DNA of 64,000 nt, from NCBI GenBank assembly GCA_003164675.1, contig PLTX01000044.1, forward strand, positions 26,576-90,575. Reading direction: 5' to 3'. The position numbers were made by a program, and so were the translations under genes. The first letter of the stretch is position 1, and each line of letters begins with the position of its first letter. The notes under the pieces were generated by a model. That model saw only the letters and a list, made by a program, of their open reading frames with translations. It had not been told where the DNA came from and made no database searches. This DNA is from Verrucomicrobiota bacterium (lineage in GTDB: Bacteria; Verrucomicrobiota; Verrucomicrobiia; Palsa-1439). Shown in pieces: positions 17,350 through 27,379 of the stretch.

Positions 17350-19719
17350 ATGAGACGATCTTCTGGTGATCTTTGGGCCCTCGCAGTGCTCGCCTGTGTT
17401 CTGGCATTCTTTTACTGGGGTTTTCTGGTCGGTCGATCATTCATCTGGGATGACAACCTTACGGAGTTCTATCCCGGTGTGAATTACTTCGCCAAATCGA
17501 TCGATGCGGGTCGGTTCCCCCTTTGGTTTCGAGGTGTTCACGACGGACAGCCCTTTTATTCCGACCCACAAATGGGTGTGTTCTACCCGCCGCAATGGCT
17601 TCTGATTCCCTTCGTACAGAACGGGCGGTTGCCATTTGTGGCCTTTCAGAGATACGTCGTCCTGCATTACCTGCTCGGCGGCCTGTTCATGTACGCCTTT
17701 CTGAAGGAGTCAAAGCTTGGTCCGATCGCGGCGTTAAGCGGTGCACTTGTCTTCTGTCTTTCCGGCTTCGCCTCGTTGCGGATTGGGGCTTCCGTTATCA
17801 TCCAGGCGTACGTTTGGCTTCCGCTGCAACTCCTCTGTGTCCGCCGCCTCACTTGCAACAAGAGTCGTTTCGCCTGGCTGGGTCTCGTCGGTGCCATGGC
17901 GATGTCGTTACTGGCCGGATTTCAGCAGGTGACTGTCTACGGCTGGTATCTCGTCATCGCCTACTGGTTGCTTTGTCGTTATTCCGTATGCCGCGCGGCT
18001 GGTTCCGGCTGGTGGCCGACGATCCGGGAGATTGCGGGCAGGGACGCCCTGAAATTGGTGGGTGCGTTCGTGCTCGTCTTTGCACTGAGCGGAGTAAGCG
18101 TGCTGCCGGGGGCAGAGAATTGGTGGCGCACGGCGCGACCGCGCCAGTCATTTGAACGCCTAGCCGATGAATCGTTGCCGTATCATCAACTCCTGACGCT
18201 CGTGGTGCCCAATTTCTTCGGAGAGTCGCGGGATGTCGCCCCACCTGTCCCCTTCTGGGGTTACGATCCTAACAGCGTCAGTGTCGCAACAACCCCTGTG
18301 GCAAACGCCCCGCCAGGTCTCTGGCAGTACTGGGAATTCGGAGCGTACGCCGGGCAAATCTTCTGTCTGGCGCTTGTCTTGATTCTCTTCAATTGGCAGA
18401 GCATCGAAGACAAACTGACGGTCGGATTTTTCCTGGCAACCTGGGTGGCGGCGATATGGTTTATGTTGGGACGATACGGGGGTTTGTTTCAAGTCTTGTA
18501 CCACATCCTTCCGGGCGTATCCTTCTTCCGTATACCCGTGCGAATGTCGTGTGTTGCCACCTTCGCCGCTGCCGCTGTTAGCGCATACGCGGTAGACCTT
18601 CTGAGAACCCGCGCCCGGCGCTTACGGTGCTGGCCAGCCTTTCTCGCCACAGCCGTTTGTGTCTGCTTGTGGTTGGCGTTGTCCTTTGGCGGGAAGCGCC
18701 TTGGCGCCGGACTGAGCCATCTTGACAGGCGAGACTGGTCGCAGTGGGAAACGGTTTTCGCCCTGGAGGTAGGCGTCATCTGCGCGCTAGCCGTCGTCGG
18801 CGTGGTGCGCGCTCAAAGACGGTGGATACAAGTCGCGTGCTTATGGGCCCTGCCGGTCATCTCGGTCGTCGATCTGTACCACGCGTATGGGGACTTCCAC
18901 TGCGGTCAGACGAGTCCAGACGAGTATTTTCCAGGGACGAACCGTTTGCTTTCGTTGTTGGAATCCTATCACAAGCAAGTCGGTCCATTCCGCCTTGGCC
19001 AGATCATCCGCGGCCGAATCAGCGAGGAATTGGCCACACATCGAGGCTTGGCATATTTCCATGACTTCTTGGAAGTCCCGGAGGGCTACACCAGTTGTTA
19101 TCTATCCAACGTCGCACGATTCCAAAACATCACCAATGACGCAGCCAAGATTGCTATTCAAAACATCCAGCTCACTATAGAAAGGGTCGCGCCCAAAAGA
19201 GATTGGTTGCGCCCGTGCACAAACTCACTCCCTCACGCAAAGTTCTTTGCGCGGATTCGACGCTATGATTCCAACGCCGCGCTACTGGGTGCGTTGGAGC
19301 GCGGCGAGATTGACTGGCGCAACGAAGTCGCGGTGTGCGAGCGCGCGGGTAATGACCTTGCGCGCGGGAGCCCGCAAGACCCGGTGGCCGGCGCCAACGA
19401 CGCGGTTCAGTTCGCTAGCAGTACGCCGGAGAACTATTCCATCACCTACAATGTGAGCCAACCGGGCATCATTTTTATCTCTCAGTCATTCTACCCCGGC
19501 TGGGTCGCTGATGGCGGCAGGTTTAAGATGATCGAGGTGTTTGGCGCGTTCCAGGGCATTGTCATCCCCGAGGCAGGACGAGGAGAGATCCGCGTAACGT
19601 TCTCGCCGCCGATCCTGAAGCTGGCGCTTGTTATCAGCATTCTTGGTGTGATGATTGCGGTCCTTGTTGCTGTTCTCATCATCCGGGGCAACCCTTCACC
19701 CGTGACGAACTCGCCTTGA
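17350..19719 (+). CDS. YfhO-like polytopic membrane protein
   Basis: About 789 residues from ATG 17350 (GTG 17284 would add 22). The protein has many transmembrane segments and the pattern 'IWDDNLTEFYPGVNYFAKSIDAGRFPLW' then 'PFYSDPQMGVFYPPQWLL', close to YfhO and related membrane glycosyltransferases of the GT-C type. The acidic 'WDDN' in the first loop fits a GT-C active site. Near the end lies 'VSQPGIIFISQSFYPGWVA', the beta-rich tail seen in YfhO-like proteins. YfhO is thought to transfer sugars to teichoic or lipid carriers; here the substrate is unknown. No operon partner is close. Confidence 0.75.
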   Translation: MRRSSGDLWALAVLACVLAFFYWGFLVGRSFIWDDNLTEFYPGVNYFAKSIDAGRFPLWFRGVHDGQPFYSDPQMGVFYPPQWLLIPFVQNGRLPFVAFQRYVVLHYLLGGLFMYAFLKESKLGPIAALSGALVFCLSGFASLRIGASVIIQAYVWLPLQLLCVRRLTCNKSRFAWLGLVGAMAMSLLAGFQQVTVYGWYLVIAYWLLCRYSVCRAAGSGWWPTIREIAGRDALKLVGAFVLVFALSGVSVLPGAENWWRTARPRQSFERLADESLPYHQLLTLVVPNFFGESRDVAPPVPFWGYDPNSVSVATTPVANAPPGLWQYWEFGAYAGQIFCLALVLILFNWQSIEDKLTVGFFLATWVAAIWFMLGRYGGLFQVLYHILPGVSFFRIPVRMSCVATFAAAAVSAYAVDLLRTRARRLRCWPAFLATAVCVCLWLALSFGGKRLGAGLSHLDRRDWSQWETVFALEVGVICALAVVGVVRAQRRWIQVACLWALPVISVVDLYHAYGDFHCGQTSPDEYFPGTNRLLSLLESYHKQVGPFRLGQIIRGRISEELATHRGLAYFHDFLEVPEGYTSCYLSNVARFQNITNDAAKIAIQNIQLTIERVAPKRDWLRPCTNSLPHAKFFARIRRYDSNAALLGALERGEIDWRNEVAVCERAGNDLARGSPQDPVAGANDAVQFASSTPENYSITYNVSQPGIIFISQSFYPGWVADGGRFKMIEVFGAFQGIVIPEAGRGEIRVTFSPPILKLALVISILGVMIAVLVAVLIIRGNPSPVTNSP

Positions 19720-20044
19720 CCGTCGCCCTTATCCGGCGTACGGGTCTCCCCTGACAAGTGGCTCACCAGCGCGCTCAGCGAGTGCGCCGGTGCGTCCCGC
19801 AGCCTTGCGTCACAAGGGCTGGGCGTTCCCACCCCGTATTAGACACGCCTAAATCAAGTGGGGTTTCGCCCGCGACGAAAAAATAGGTTTCGCCCCGTAG
19901 ACAAACGCAGGGCCTCCATAGTATACGTCTCATCCAGGGGAAGAAGGACTGCATGAAAAAGTTGAGCTTGATTAGCTGGGTCACCGCATTGCTTCTCGCG
20001 TTCCTCAGACGCCGGGCTTGAGCCGCCATTCGTAGAAATAACTT
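19720..20044. other. Gap with one tiny hydrophobic open frame
   Basis: At 19953-20021 an ATG opens a 22-codon frame, 'MKKLSLISWVTALLLAFL' followed by RRRA, with GGGAAGAAGG about eight bases upstream. It could be a small membrane peptide or chance. Nothing else is recognisable. Confidence 0.35.
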
Positions 20045-20860
20045 CTATGCCGACGTCTGCCCAATGATCCGCACGTCGCGTTGCGGGAAGGGGATATCAA
20101 TCCCGCGAGCGCGGAACTGTTCGACGATGGCCTGGTAGATCTCCAACTGCGCCGTGCAAAAATCCGGCACGTTCACCCACGGCGACACGCTGATCGTAAT
20201 CGAGGAATCCGCCAGCGCCGAAATGCCCACAACGGCTTCGGGCTCCTTGAGCACGCGCGGATTGGTGTCGAGGATTTGATGAATGGTCGCCAGCGCCAGA
20301 TTCACATCCGCTCCGTAGGCAATCCCCACGCTGAGGCTCAACTGGCGGGTCCCGCCGTAGTTGTGCATGATCTCGCCAACGATCTTCCGGTTGGGGATGA
20401 TCACCCGCGACCCGTCGATATGGAGCAAGGTCGTGGAAAATAGCGCGATGGTCTCGACCTGTCCGTAGACGCCCACCAATTCGATGTATTCGCCGACGCG
20501 GAACGGTTTGGTGAAAATAATCGTCAACCCGGCCAGGATGTTGCCCAGCACGCCCTGCGCGGCGAGGCCGATGCCGACGCCCGCCACGCTCAGGCCCGCG
20601 ATCAGCGGCGTGATCTGCACGCCAAACTTGTCGAGTGCCAACAACAGGGTGAGCCCAAACACCAGCAGACGCACGACACGGACCAGCAGGAGCCGAATCG
20701 GTAGTTCGAGATGCTGTTTTGTCAGCCACTTGTCGGTAAGTTTGCCCAGCCACCGCGCAATGATCGCGCCGACAACCAGGATGATGACCGCACCGACCAT
20801 CTGGAAGCCATACGTGATGAAGAAAGTAACGATGGTGTTCTGCCACTGTTCAACCTGCAT
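20045..20860 (-). CDS. mscS: Small-conductance mechanosensitive channel (MscS family)
   Basis: I start at ATG 20860 (271 residues); an upstream TTG in frame at 20896 is less likely. The sequence holds three N-terminal membrane helices, the pore helix 'LIAGLSVAGVGIGLAAQGVLGNILAGLTIIFTKPFRVGEYIEL' and the beta domain 'YGQVETIALFSTTLLHIDGSRVIIPNRKIVGEIMHNY'. It ends with the alpha/beta vestibule ('GIDIPFPQRDVRI'), as in compact MscS. It opens under membrane tension to release solutes on osmotic downshock. It is monocistronic on the minus strand. Confidence 0.95.
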   Translation of the reverse strand: MQVEQWQNTIVTFFITYGFQMVGAVIILVVGAIIARWLGKLTDKWLTKQHLELPIRLLLVRVVRLLVFGLTLLLALDKFGVQITPLIAGLSVAGVGIGLAAQGVLGNILAGLTIIFTKPFRVGEYIELVGVYGQVETIALFSTTLLHIDGSRVIIPNRKIVGEIMHNYGGTRQLSLSVGIAYGADVNLALATIHQILDTNPRVLKEPEAVVGISALADSSITISVSPWVNVPDFCTAQLEIYQAIVEQFRARGIDIPFPQRDVRIIGQTSA

Positions 20861-20920
20861 GGCGCTGTTTATCCTGAAGACGCCGCCCGTTGTCAATTCC
20901 GGAACTCGCCGCGCTGCCGT

Positions 20921-20946
20921 TGTAGCCGCGGCGCTCAGTCGCCGCG
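20921..20946. repeat. Hairpin repeat, variant copy
   Basis: TGTAGCCGCGGCGCTCAGTC followed by GCCGCG. The stem is CGCGGCG/CGCCGCG. It is a diverged member of the family at 2266, 2606 and 51155, lying between mscS and the cupin gene. Confidence 0.6.
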
Positions 20947-20947
20947 T

Positions 20948-21325
20948 TTACGCCGATTCGTCCCGGTGAACCGTGTCCGGCGAAAACGCCGTCAGACACA
21001 CCGCGATGTACTCCGCGCCGTCCGCGCCAGGCGTGCTGTATTGCACCCATTCGCCCTTGTGCGTGATGATTCCCTGGCCCGCGCGCACGTCGATTGTGCC
21101 GGCCTTGTGCTTGACCCGCAACCCGCCCTTGAGCACGTACGTGTACTCGTCAAACTCCGGCGTCTGTCCCGGCTCGACCCAGCCCGACGGACTGCGCATG
21201 TGCGCGATGCTCACGGACGCGGTCTTCGTGTTCACCCGTCCGACAACCTCGTCGATGAGCTTGGGTTTGGTGCCGGCGGCAGTGATGCGTGACGGTTTCT
21301 CAATGAATGTTGGCATGACGATCAT
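20948..21325 (-). CDS. Cupin-domain protein
   Basis: The 125-residue product is a single cupin barrel: 'GWVEPGQTPEFDEYTYVLKGGLRVKHKAGTIDVRAGQGIITHKGEWVQYSTPG' spans both cupin motifs. The first motif lacks the usual two histidines, so metal binding may be lost or changed. It resembles small EutQ-like or ligand-sensing cupins. ATG 21316 is an equally good start. Substrate and role are not known. Confidence 0.8.
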   Translation of the reverse strand: MIVMPTFIEKPSRITAAGTKPKLIDEVVGRVNTKTASVSIAHMRSPSGWVEPGQTPEFDEYTYVLKGGLRVKHKAGTIDVRAGQGIITHKGEWVQYSTPGADGAEYIAVCLTAFSPDTVHRDESA

Positions 21326-21546
21326 TCTACAACATGTCGCTCACGCCGTCACCTGCCGTTTGCTGGCTTCGCCAGGCTCGCATCCGCCAGTCCGGGAAAA
21401 ATCACCAGACTGCGTTGTCCGTTTCCAAATCGAGCTAACGGGAGGCAACCTGCCAGCGCGCCCGTTTCAACCACTGCGCCGCTCATCCACTCCTCTCACC
21501 GCAACATACGCCATCCTTCGCGGGAAGCAAATGGGTGAGCGGGCGA

Positions 21547-22122
21547 TCAGGTGTGTTTCGGGCGAATGCGACCGGCCAGGAGGTCATCGAGTGTCGCACG
21601 TACTTGCAGTTGATCAGCCCAGTGATGCAGGTAGGCAAGGTCGAGCTTGACCCGTTGGACGGCGATCACCCCGGCCGCGTCACCAAGCTGTCGTTCCGAT
21701 GGTGTGATGTTGTTCCAGTAGAGCTTATGGAGGATGACATCCTCGACGGTAGCAATGTGAGCCGGTTCGTCAAAGAGTGTGACCGACACCCGCCGCGCGA
21801 ACATCTCCCGCTCGAATGGTTCCGGCCGCAACATCCAGAAATCGACTTTCAACGCCGAGCGGTTGTCGAGCATGTTGAATTGGTGCGGCGGACGATACGC
21901 CTCGCGAATTGCTGTTTCATCAACATGGAAGTCATCTCGAAATGCGGCTACGACGGTCGCAATGGAAGTCGGCGGCAGTTGCACGACAAAGTCAAGATCG
22001 TGCGTGGTACGCGGAATGCCCCAGTAATTGCTGGCCATCGAGCCGGTTAACATGTAGGCGACTTGCATGCGATTCAGCCGGCGCAAGCAATCCACCAACA
22101 GGTCGCGCTCGGTCATGGTCAC
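21547..22122 (-). CDS. Nucleotidyltransferase-fold protein (AbiEii/MNT-like)
   Basis: The 191-residue product shows 'YMLTGSMASNYWGIPRTTHDLDFVV' near residues 23-47: the GS motif and DxD ('HDLDF') of the pol-beta-type nucleotidyltransferase fold, followed by 'ALKVDFWML' with a third acidic residue. Such proteins act as AbiEii- or MNT-type nucleotide transferases, often toxins or their neutralisers. Its GTG start overlaps the stop of the small upstream gene in GTGA, so the two are coupled. A toxin-antitoxin-like role is inference. Confidence 0.75.
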   Translation of the reverse strand: MTMTERDLLVDCLRRLNRMQVAYMLTGSMASNYWGIPRTTHDLDFVVQLPPTSIATVVAAFRDDFHVDETAIREAYRPPHQFNMLDNRSALKVDFWMLRPEPFEREMFARRVSVTLFDEPAHIATVEDVILHKLYWNNITPSERQLGDAAGVIAVQRVKLDLAYLHHWADQLQVRATLDDLLAGRIRPKHT

Positions 22123-22316
22123 CCGGCCAACGTGAGTCGTTCACGCAACAGGCGCTCCACCTCGGCGGGCGTCGCCTGCGGATGCTGGCGGCGAATGCCT
22201 TCCCGGGCGATGTCACAACTGAGTTCATGCAGGTCCAAGGCGATGGCGAGGCGTTCTTCCCCGGTCATCTGGCGGTAACGCAGAATCTGTTGTTCCAAAC
22301 TCGCCTGTGGTGTCAC
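22119..22316 (-). CDS. Small partner protein of the nucleotidyltransferase (65 aa)
   Basis: A helical 65-residue protein, 'LEQQILRYRQMTGEERLAIALDL', then 'REGIRRQHPQATPAEVERLLRER'. I recognise it as a recurrent small partner of predicted nucleotidyltransferases in Verrucomicrobiota-type genomes, not as a named family. It starts with GTG and ends in a four-base overlap with the nucleotidyltransferase start. Gene order (small first) fits an antitoxin-toxin layout, but nothing here proves that function. Confidence 0.65.
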   Translation of the reverse strand: MTPQASLEQQILRYRQMTGEERLAIALDLHELSCDIAREGIRRQHPQATPAEVERLLRERLTLAG

Positions 22317-22513
22317 TGGGGAACTTTACTGCGTCGCGCCCCGCCGGTCAATGCCGGTAAACTCCGCGCCGTCCGTCAGGTCGCCGAATCCCGCGTCAAG
22401 TACCGCCCAAAACGGTGAGTGTCTTCGCTCGGTGTGTCACCCTTAACCTATCGAAGGGTCTCTGTCGCGCTTGGAAATGGCGTTCGTTCGAGGCGTTGTC
22501 AGCCACGCCCCTG

Positions 22514-23578
22514 CTAGTTACTCTGCAACTGGCGGGTGAAGGTATCCGCCACTTCCCGTTCGCTGATTCGGATGCTGCAGGTTAGACCCGTGTCCTGCAA
22601 GATTCTCTCCGCTACAAGTTTCGTTAGCGGGTGGAGAATATTCACGTGGTTTCCCCCCTGCACAATGAACGCGGCAAAGGGGACACCTGCTTTCTGAGCG
22701 CGATAGTTCATGGTCAGGGCGTCAGGCACGTAAGCCGAGTCGGCACCTTCGAAGTACCACGTTGGCGTTTTCAGCGATTCGACGAAGTGGATCGCCGAGC
22801 GGACATATGACTCCTGCTGATCCAAGTAGTTGAAAGGAGTTTTCTGGCTAAAGCCCCCGTGAGACACAACCCTGTAAATATCAGGCGCACCCCCAAACGC
22901 AAACGCTGCACGCAGTCTGGTACTCACCTCAGCCGTGAGTAATGTGATCGTGGCTCCGGTGCTATGCCCGACCATGTAGATTCGCGACGGATCCACATAG
23001 GGAAGACTGGCAATGTATTCCACGGCAGCAACGGCGTCATCCACTTCGCCGTAGAATAATTCGAACCGTCCCGGATTGCCGTTTTCACCACGCCAGGACG
23101 GAAGCATAACGATCAGGCCCGCCTCACGAAATGCATTAGGGGTCTGATCGTCCGATGCTGGTTGGCTCCCCCAGAGCTGGTTGCCAACCCCGTAGAAACC
23201 TCCATGTGCCCAGATGACCACAGGGTGCTTCTGTCCGTCCTTTGGATCTGGTGAGACATAGGCTAAGAGCTGTCCGGCAGGAGACGAAAAACGTACTACG
23301 CTATAAACCTCCGGCGGAGGCACTTCGATGGGCTGCATGACCCAAGGTATTGTTGGTAAGAGTTTGGTGGTGAATGAAGCGCGTGCCGTTTGCAGGTCTA
23401 CCGGCGGGTTGGCAGGCTTTCTGGGCGACTCGTCAGTCTTCGGTCCACAGCCGCTCGACAAAAATACGAGAAGCCCTGTCAAGGACAGGCGCGATAGAGT
23501 ACGGAGGCCGGTGGCCACCACAACGATTACCTCTGTTCGAACCTTCTGCTGCTGGGCTCGACGGATCACACGTTTCAC
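22514..23578 (-). CDS. Lipoprotein alpha/beta hydrolase (esterase)
   Basis: A 354-residue frame starting at GTG 23578, which overlaps the stop of icd. A lipobox 'FLSSGC' (Cys44) suggests the real start may be a later GTG, leaving a normal lipoprotein signal. The catalytic domain shows '[11 protein letters not shown]' (oxyanion HGG 125-127), 'GHSTGA' with nucleophile S206, and '[11 protein letters not shown]' supplying the His. It belongs to the BD-FAE/dienelactone hydrolase-like esterases. It is predicted to sit on the periplasmic face of a membrane. The substrate is unknown. Confidence 0.82.
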   Translation of the reverse strand: MKRVIRRAQQQKVRTEVIVVVATGLRTLSRLSLTGLLVFLSSGCGPKTDESPRKPANPPVDLQTARASFTTKLLPTIPWVMQPIEVPPPEVYSVVRFSSPAGQLLAYVSPDPKDGQKHPVVIWAHGGFYGVGNQLWGSQPASDDQTPNAFREAGLIVMLPSWRGENGNPGRFELFYGEVDDAVAAVEYIASLPYVDPSRIYMVGHSTGATITLLTAEVSTRLRAAFAFGGAPDIYRVVSHGGFSQKTPFNYLDQQESYVRSAIHFVESLKTPTWYFEGADSAYVPDALTMNYRAQKAGVPFAAFIVQGGNHVNILHPLTKLVAERILQDTGLTCSIRISEREVADTFTRQLQSN

Positions 23579-24870
23579 ATCTTCTCAATCACTGCATCAC
23601 CAAATTCGGAGCATTTCACTTCCTTCGCGCCTTCCATCTGGCGGGCGAAGTCGTAAGTAACGGTCTTGGCGTTGATGGCACCGTCCATGCCCTTGATGAT
23701 GAGGTCGGCGGCTTCGGTCCAGCCAAGGTAGCGGAACATCATTTCGCCGCTGAGAATCACGGAGCCGGGATTGACCTTGTCCTGGTTGGCGTACTTCGGC
23801 GCGGTGCCGTGCGTGGCCTCGAAGATCGCGTGGCCGCTGATGTAATTGATGTTGCCGCCGGGCGCGATGCCGACCCCGCCGACCTGCGCCGCCAGCGCGT
23901 CGCTGAGGTAATCGCCATTAAGATTGAGCGTGGCGATCACGTCGAAATCCTCGGGACGCGTCAGCACCTGCTGGAGCGTGATGTCGGCAATCGCATCCTT
24001 GATGACGAGACCTGCGCCGGGTTTGCCCTCGGGAATCTTGCACCACGGTCCGCCGTCGATCTCCGCCGCACCGTAGCGCTCCTTCGCGATCTTGTAGCAC
24101 CAGTCGCGGAAGGCGCCTTCGGTGAACTTCATGATGTTGCCCTTGTGGACAATCGTCACGCTTTTGCGTTTGTTCGCGATGGCATAGAGAATCGCGGCAT
24201 GAATCAGGCGTATCGTCCCGAGATAGCTGACCGGCTTGATGCCGATGCCGACATCCACCACCGCCGGATGCACCGGCGCACCGAGAGCCTGAAGCTGTTT
24301 CAGCCACCGCTCCGACGCCTCCTTGGTTCCAAACCGTATCTTTTTGAACTCTTTGGGGAATTCCTTTTCCAGAAAATCCAGGACCTTTTGCGCCTCAGGC
24401 GTGCCGCCCGCCCATTCGATCCCCGCGTAAATGTCCTCGGTGTTCTCGCGGAAGATCACCATGTCCACTTTTTCCGGATGCTTCACGGGCGACGGAACGC
24501 CCTTGAACCATCGCACCGGACGCAGGCAAACGTAGAGATCGAGCATCTGGCGCAGGGCAACATTCAAACTGCGGATGCCCTTGCCGACCGGCGTGGTGAG
24601 CGGACCTTTGATGCCGACGAGGTAATCTTGGAACGCCTTGACCGTCTCGTCGGGCAGCCAGTTGTTGAACTTCTTGAACGCGGCTTCGCCGGCAAAAACT
24701 TCCAGCCATTCAACCTTGCGTTTGCCGCCATAGGCCTTCTTCACCGCCGCATCGAACACGCGCTCCGACGCCGCCCAGATGTCGGGTCCCGTGCCATCGC
24801 CACGGATGAAGGGCAGGGTGGGGTTGTCGGGAACGGTTAATTTGCCGCCTTGAACGGAAATCTTTGCCAT
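23575..24870 (-). CDS. icd: NADP-dependent isocitrate dehydrogenase
   Basis: I start at ATG 24870 ('[22 protein letters not shown]'), giving 431 residues; a longer in-frame start would add a non-homologous Arg-rich leader. Family marks are '[12 protein letters not shown]', '[24 protein letters not shown]' (substrate loop), '[14 protein letters not shown]', '[19 protein letters not shown]' and '[23 protein letters not shown]'. It oxidises isocitrate to 2-oxoglutarate in the TCA cycle. It overlaps the start of the downstream esterase by three bases. Confidence 0.97.
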   Translation of the reverse strand: MAKISVQGGKLTVPDNPTLPFIRGDGTGPDIWAASERVFDAAVKKAYGGKRKVEWLEVFAGEAAFKKFNNWLPDETVKAFQDYLVGIKGPLTTPVGKGIRSLNVALRQMLDLYVCLRPVRWFKGVPSPVKHPEKVDMVIFRENTEDIYAGIEWAGGTPEAQKVLDFLEKEFPKEFKKIRFGTKEASERWLKQLQALGAPVHPAVVDVGIGIKPVSYLGTIRLIHAAILYAIANKRKSVTIVHKGNIMKFTEGAFRDWCYKIAKERYGAAEIDGGPWCKIPEGKPGAGLVIKDAIADITLQQVLTRPEDFDVIATLNLNGDYLSDALAAQVGGVGIAPGGNINYISGHAIFEATHGTAPKYANQDKVNPGSVILSGEMMFRYLGWTEAADLIIKGMDGAINAKTVTYDFARQMEGAKEVKCSEFGDAVIEKM

Positions 24871-25168
24871 GAATCGTATGTCTCCTCGCCTAGCGCGCCG
24901 CGATGATAACAAAGCGGAAGTTGTTGGGCAAGCGCACCGCTTGCCACGGGTATGGTTAAGGGTGGTGGGCAGAAGCCAACGGCACCCCTCACCTTGATCC
25001 TCTCCCCCAAGAGGAAAGGAAATCGCAGCAACGCACGCCTCGCCCCGCCGAGGGAGAGGCCGGCCCCACCGTAGTTTGTGGGGACGGGTGAGGGGGAATT
25101 CGACACAGCGGCCACCACGGTTAATCGCACCCGCTTGCCACTTGCCGTTACACGCGATCCGCCGTATC
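24871..25168. other. Gap with dispersed CT-rich repeat
   Basis: No gene. The 30-base repeat 24985-25014 recurs inverted at 51433-51462. Confidence 0.5.
24985..25014 (+). repeat. 30-base dispersed repeat, copy 1
   Basis: CCCCTCACCTTGATCCTCTC followed by CCCCAAGAGG; its reverse complement occurs at 51433-51462 with two mismatches. A diverged third copy lies near 53655-53685. Confidence 0.6.
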
Positions 25169-25981
25169 GTGCCCGACGTGAATTACTCGGTCCTGTTCCG
25201 CCAGTTCCCACTCGACCACCTCGACGCGCTCGCACCCGTCGTCGCCGAGGCGTATGGCGTCCCGGATTACGACGCGCGCACGAAGATTCGCAAAGGCTGG
25301 GGATTTCTGGATCGCAACGCCACGGAAGAGGATGCGCGACGGGTTGTGGAAGCGATTGGCGATCTGGCGGGCGGGGTCGTGGTCATCGAGAATGCTCAGT
25401 TGCGCTCCGCGTCCAACCCGAAGGTGATCACCGGATTCGAATCCGGCGAGAGCGGCGTGACGCTGCGGCTTCAATCGCCCCAGGAACCACCGCGTGTGGT
25501 CGAATGGTTGGAGATCGGCATCGTCGCCGCGGGCCGATTCTCGGAGGAGATCATCCAGCGCGAGGCGGGTGGGGACCAACAGAAGATGGCGGGAATGATG
25601 GTCGGGGTCGGCCTGTTCATGGTGACGGGCATCCCTCCGGGGCTGCTCGGCGGCGGCAAGAAAAAGAAGGAAGAGAAACCCGTGAAATCCGTCCGCGTGA
25701 TTACCTTTGGTCGGATCGTCACCACGGGCGGCGAGCAATTTGCCTTCAGCCCCGACCATTTCGATTTCGCCGGGTTGGCCGAGAAGAAGCAGATCAACGC
25801 CGCGGCGAACTTTCGCGCGTTCCTCGGCGAGTTGGCGGGCCACACAACGGCGCAGGTGAACCTCGGCGCGCGTCTCCTGCTCGAAAACCGCTCTCTTACC
25901 TTCGCCAACTACTCCGGCCTTCACGATTTCGAGACAGAACTGTTGTGGATGCACAACGTGAGGAGTGACCGTCCGGCGTAA
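25169..25981 (+). CDS. Hypothetical protein (about 270 aa)
   Basis: I prefer GTG 25169 ('[29 protein letters not shown]'), since the longer frame from 25076 begins in repeat DNA. The product has an N-terminal degenerate ferredoxin-like or ribosomal-L7/L12-like segment, a glycine-rich hydrophobic loop '[22 protein letters not shown]', then Lys-rich '[32 protein letters not shown]' and '[11 protein letters not shown]'. I do not recognise a named family. No ribosome site decides the start. Confidence 0.6.
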   Translation: MPDVNYSVLFRQFPLDHLDALAPVVAEAYGVPDYDARTKIRKGWGFLDRNATEEDARRVVEAIGDLAGGVVVIENAQLRSASNPKVITGFESGESGVTLRLQSPQEPPRVVEWLEIGIVAAGRFSEEIIQREAGGDQQKMAGMMVGVGLFMVTGIPPGLLGGGKKKKEEKPVKSVRVITFGRIVTTGGEQFAFSPDHFDFAGLAEKKQINAAANFRAFLGELAGHTTAQVNLGARLLLENRSLTFANYSGLHDFETELLWMHNVRSDRPA

Positions 25982-26103
25982 CGGCCCACCCGCTCAACGG
26001 CAGGCGGCGTCGCAGGCGTTCTGCAGATGCGCGACACGCGTCGGTTCTCGTGTTCGCACGTGACTAATCGGCCCTGCGGGTCGAGCGCGTTGCCGTTGGC
26101 CTA

Positions 26104-26250
26104 TCAGCTCGGCTCACGAAACACGCTGAATGAATTCCTCGCCGGCATGTAGCGATAAATCCGGCTGGCCGGAATATCGCTGAAGATCAATTCATTCCGC
26201 GACGGCACCCAGACCGGCCCTTCGAGGAATTGAAAATCACCGCGGACTTT
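26104..26250 (-). pseudogene. SMP-30/gluconolactonase-like fragment
   Basis: The minus strand between the ychF stop and 26104 encodes 'FLEGPVWVPSRNELIFSDIP' and 'ASRIYRYMP', ending 'FSVFREPS' and a stop. 'EGPVW....LIFSDIP...IYRY' is the N-terminal beta-propeller blade of SMP-30/gluconolactonases. Only about 45 codons remain of a family usually near 300, and no start is present. I take it as a gene remnant beside ychF. Confidence 0.6.
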
Positions 26251-26251
26251 A

Positions 26252-27340
26252 TCAGCCGCTGTGACGGATGTGGACGATGTCGCCGTCCTCGACGATATAC
26301 TCTTTGCCCTTGAGGTAGAGCTTGCCGGTCTCTTTGAGTTTCACTTCGGCTGAGTGGCCGGTGTCGCCGGCGCTGGTGAGTTCGCCGTACTTCATGACCT
26401 CGGCGCGGATGAACCCGCGGGCGATATCGGAATGGATCGCGTGGGCAGCCTCCACGGCGTTGGCGCCGTGACGGATCGTCCAGGCCCGGACTTCGTCTTC
26501 GCCGGTGGTGAAGAAGGAAATGTAGCCGAGCGCCTTGTAGAGCAGGCGCGTCAGAACGTGAATCGCCGGCTCCGCGACGCCCAGCGCCGCCAGGAATTCA
26601 GCCCGTTCCGTTGGGCTCTCGATTTGGGCGACTTCGGCTTCGACTTTGGCGCACAGTTCGCACACTTCACTGCGCGGGCCGGTGAGTTTGGCTTTTGCCT
26701 GCTCGACCAGTTGCGGGTTCGGGAAATTGGATTCGCCCAGGTTGAGAGCGGTAACGAGGCCCTTGACCGTGAGGAATTGGAGCGAACGCATACGCTTTTC
26801 CTCGCCTTCGTGCCAGGGAAACTCGCGGAGTGACTTGCCCGATTCCAGATGTGGCTTCAGTCTCTCCAACTGCGCGGCTTCGTCGGCGCGTTCCTGCTCG
26901 AATTTGCGTTTCTGGTCCTGGGCGATGCGGTTGCGGCGGGTCTCGATCAGGCTCAGGTCGCTGATCGTGAGTTCGAGGTTCATCGCATCAATGTCCCGCA
27001 ACGGGTCGACGGAACCGTTCACGTGAAACACCGCGGGATCCTCGAACGCGCGCACGACCTGACACAGGGCGTCCATGTCCTTGAGCTTGTTGAGCCATTG
27101 CTCGCGCGGCTTGGATTCGTGGGGTGGGGCGGGGGCGAGCGTGCACTCGATCTCGGCGTACTTGGTCTTCTTCGGCTTGTACATCGCCGAGAGCTTGTCC
27201 ACGCGCGGATCGGCAACCTTGACCGTGCCGACGTGATACTCGGCGGCTCGGCCCAGCAAGTGGTCGACTCCCACGCCGGTCAGCAGCGAGAACACGGTCT
27301 TCTTGCCGACTTGCGGCAGGCCGATAAGGGCAATTTTCAT
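26252..27340 (-). CDS. ychF: YchF/OLA1-type nucleotide-binding protein (divergent)
   Basis: The 362-residue product matches YchF along its length, ending in the TGS-like domain 'FFTTGEDEVRAWTIRHGANAVEAAHAIHSDIARGFIRAEVMKYGEL' and 'GKEYIVEDGDIVHIRH'. The P-loop reads 'GLPQVGKKTVFSLLTG' rather than the canonical GLPNVGKST, and the base-recognition motif is 'NLGE' where OLA1 proteins use N-M-x-E. YchF proteins bind ATP in preference to GTP and act at the ribosome in stress responses. The changed P-loop suggests a paralogue rather than the universal YchF. Confidence 0.85.
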   Translation of the reverse strand: MKIALIGLPQVGKKTVFSLLTGVGVDHLLGRAAEYHVGTVKVADPRVDKLSAMYKPKKTKYAEIECTLAPAPPHESKPREQWLNKLKDMDALCQVVRAFEDPAVFHVNGSVDPLRDIDAMNLELTISDLSLIETRRNRIAQDQKRKFEQERADEAAQLERLKPHLESGKSLREFPWHEGEEKRMRSLQFLTVKGLVTALNLGESNFPNPQLVEQAKAKLTGPRSEVCELCAKVEAEVAQIESPTERAEFLAALGVAEPAIHVLTRLLYKALGYISFFTTGEDEVRAWTIRHGANAVEAAHAIHSDIARGFIRAEVMKYGELTSAGDTGHSAEVKLKETGKLYLKGKEYIVEDGDIVHIRHSG

Positions 27341-27379
27341 TGTGCAGCGCCGCGTGGGGGCACGCGGCCTACAACGTTA

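Noticed and set aside
23374-24840. A 488-residue plus-strand frame opposite icd
   Set aside because: Icd on the minus strand is full-length and unmistakable; the antisense frame is rich in Arg/His/Asp strings typical of shadows.
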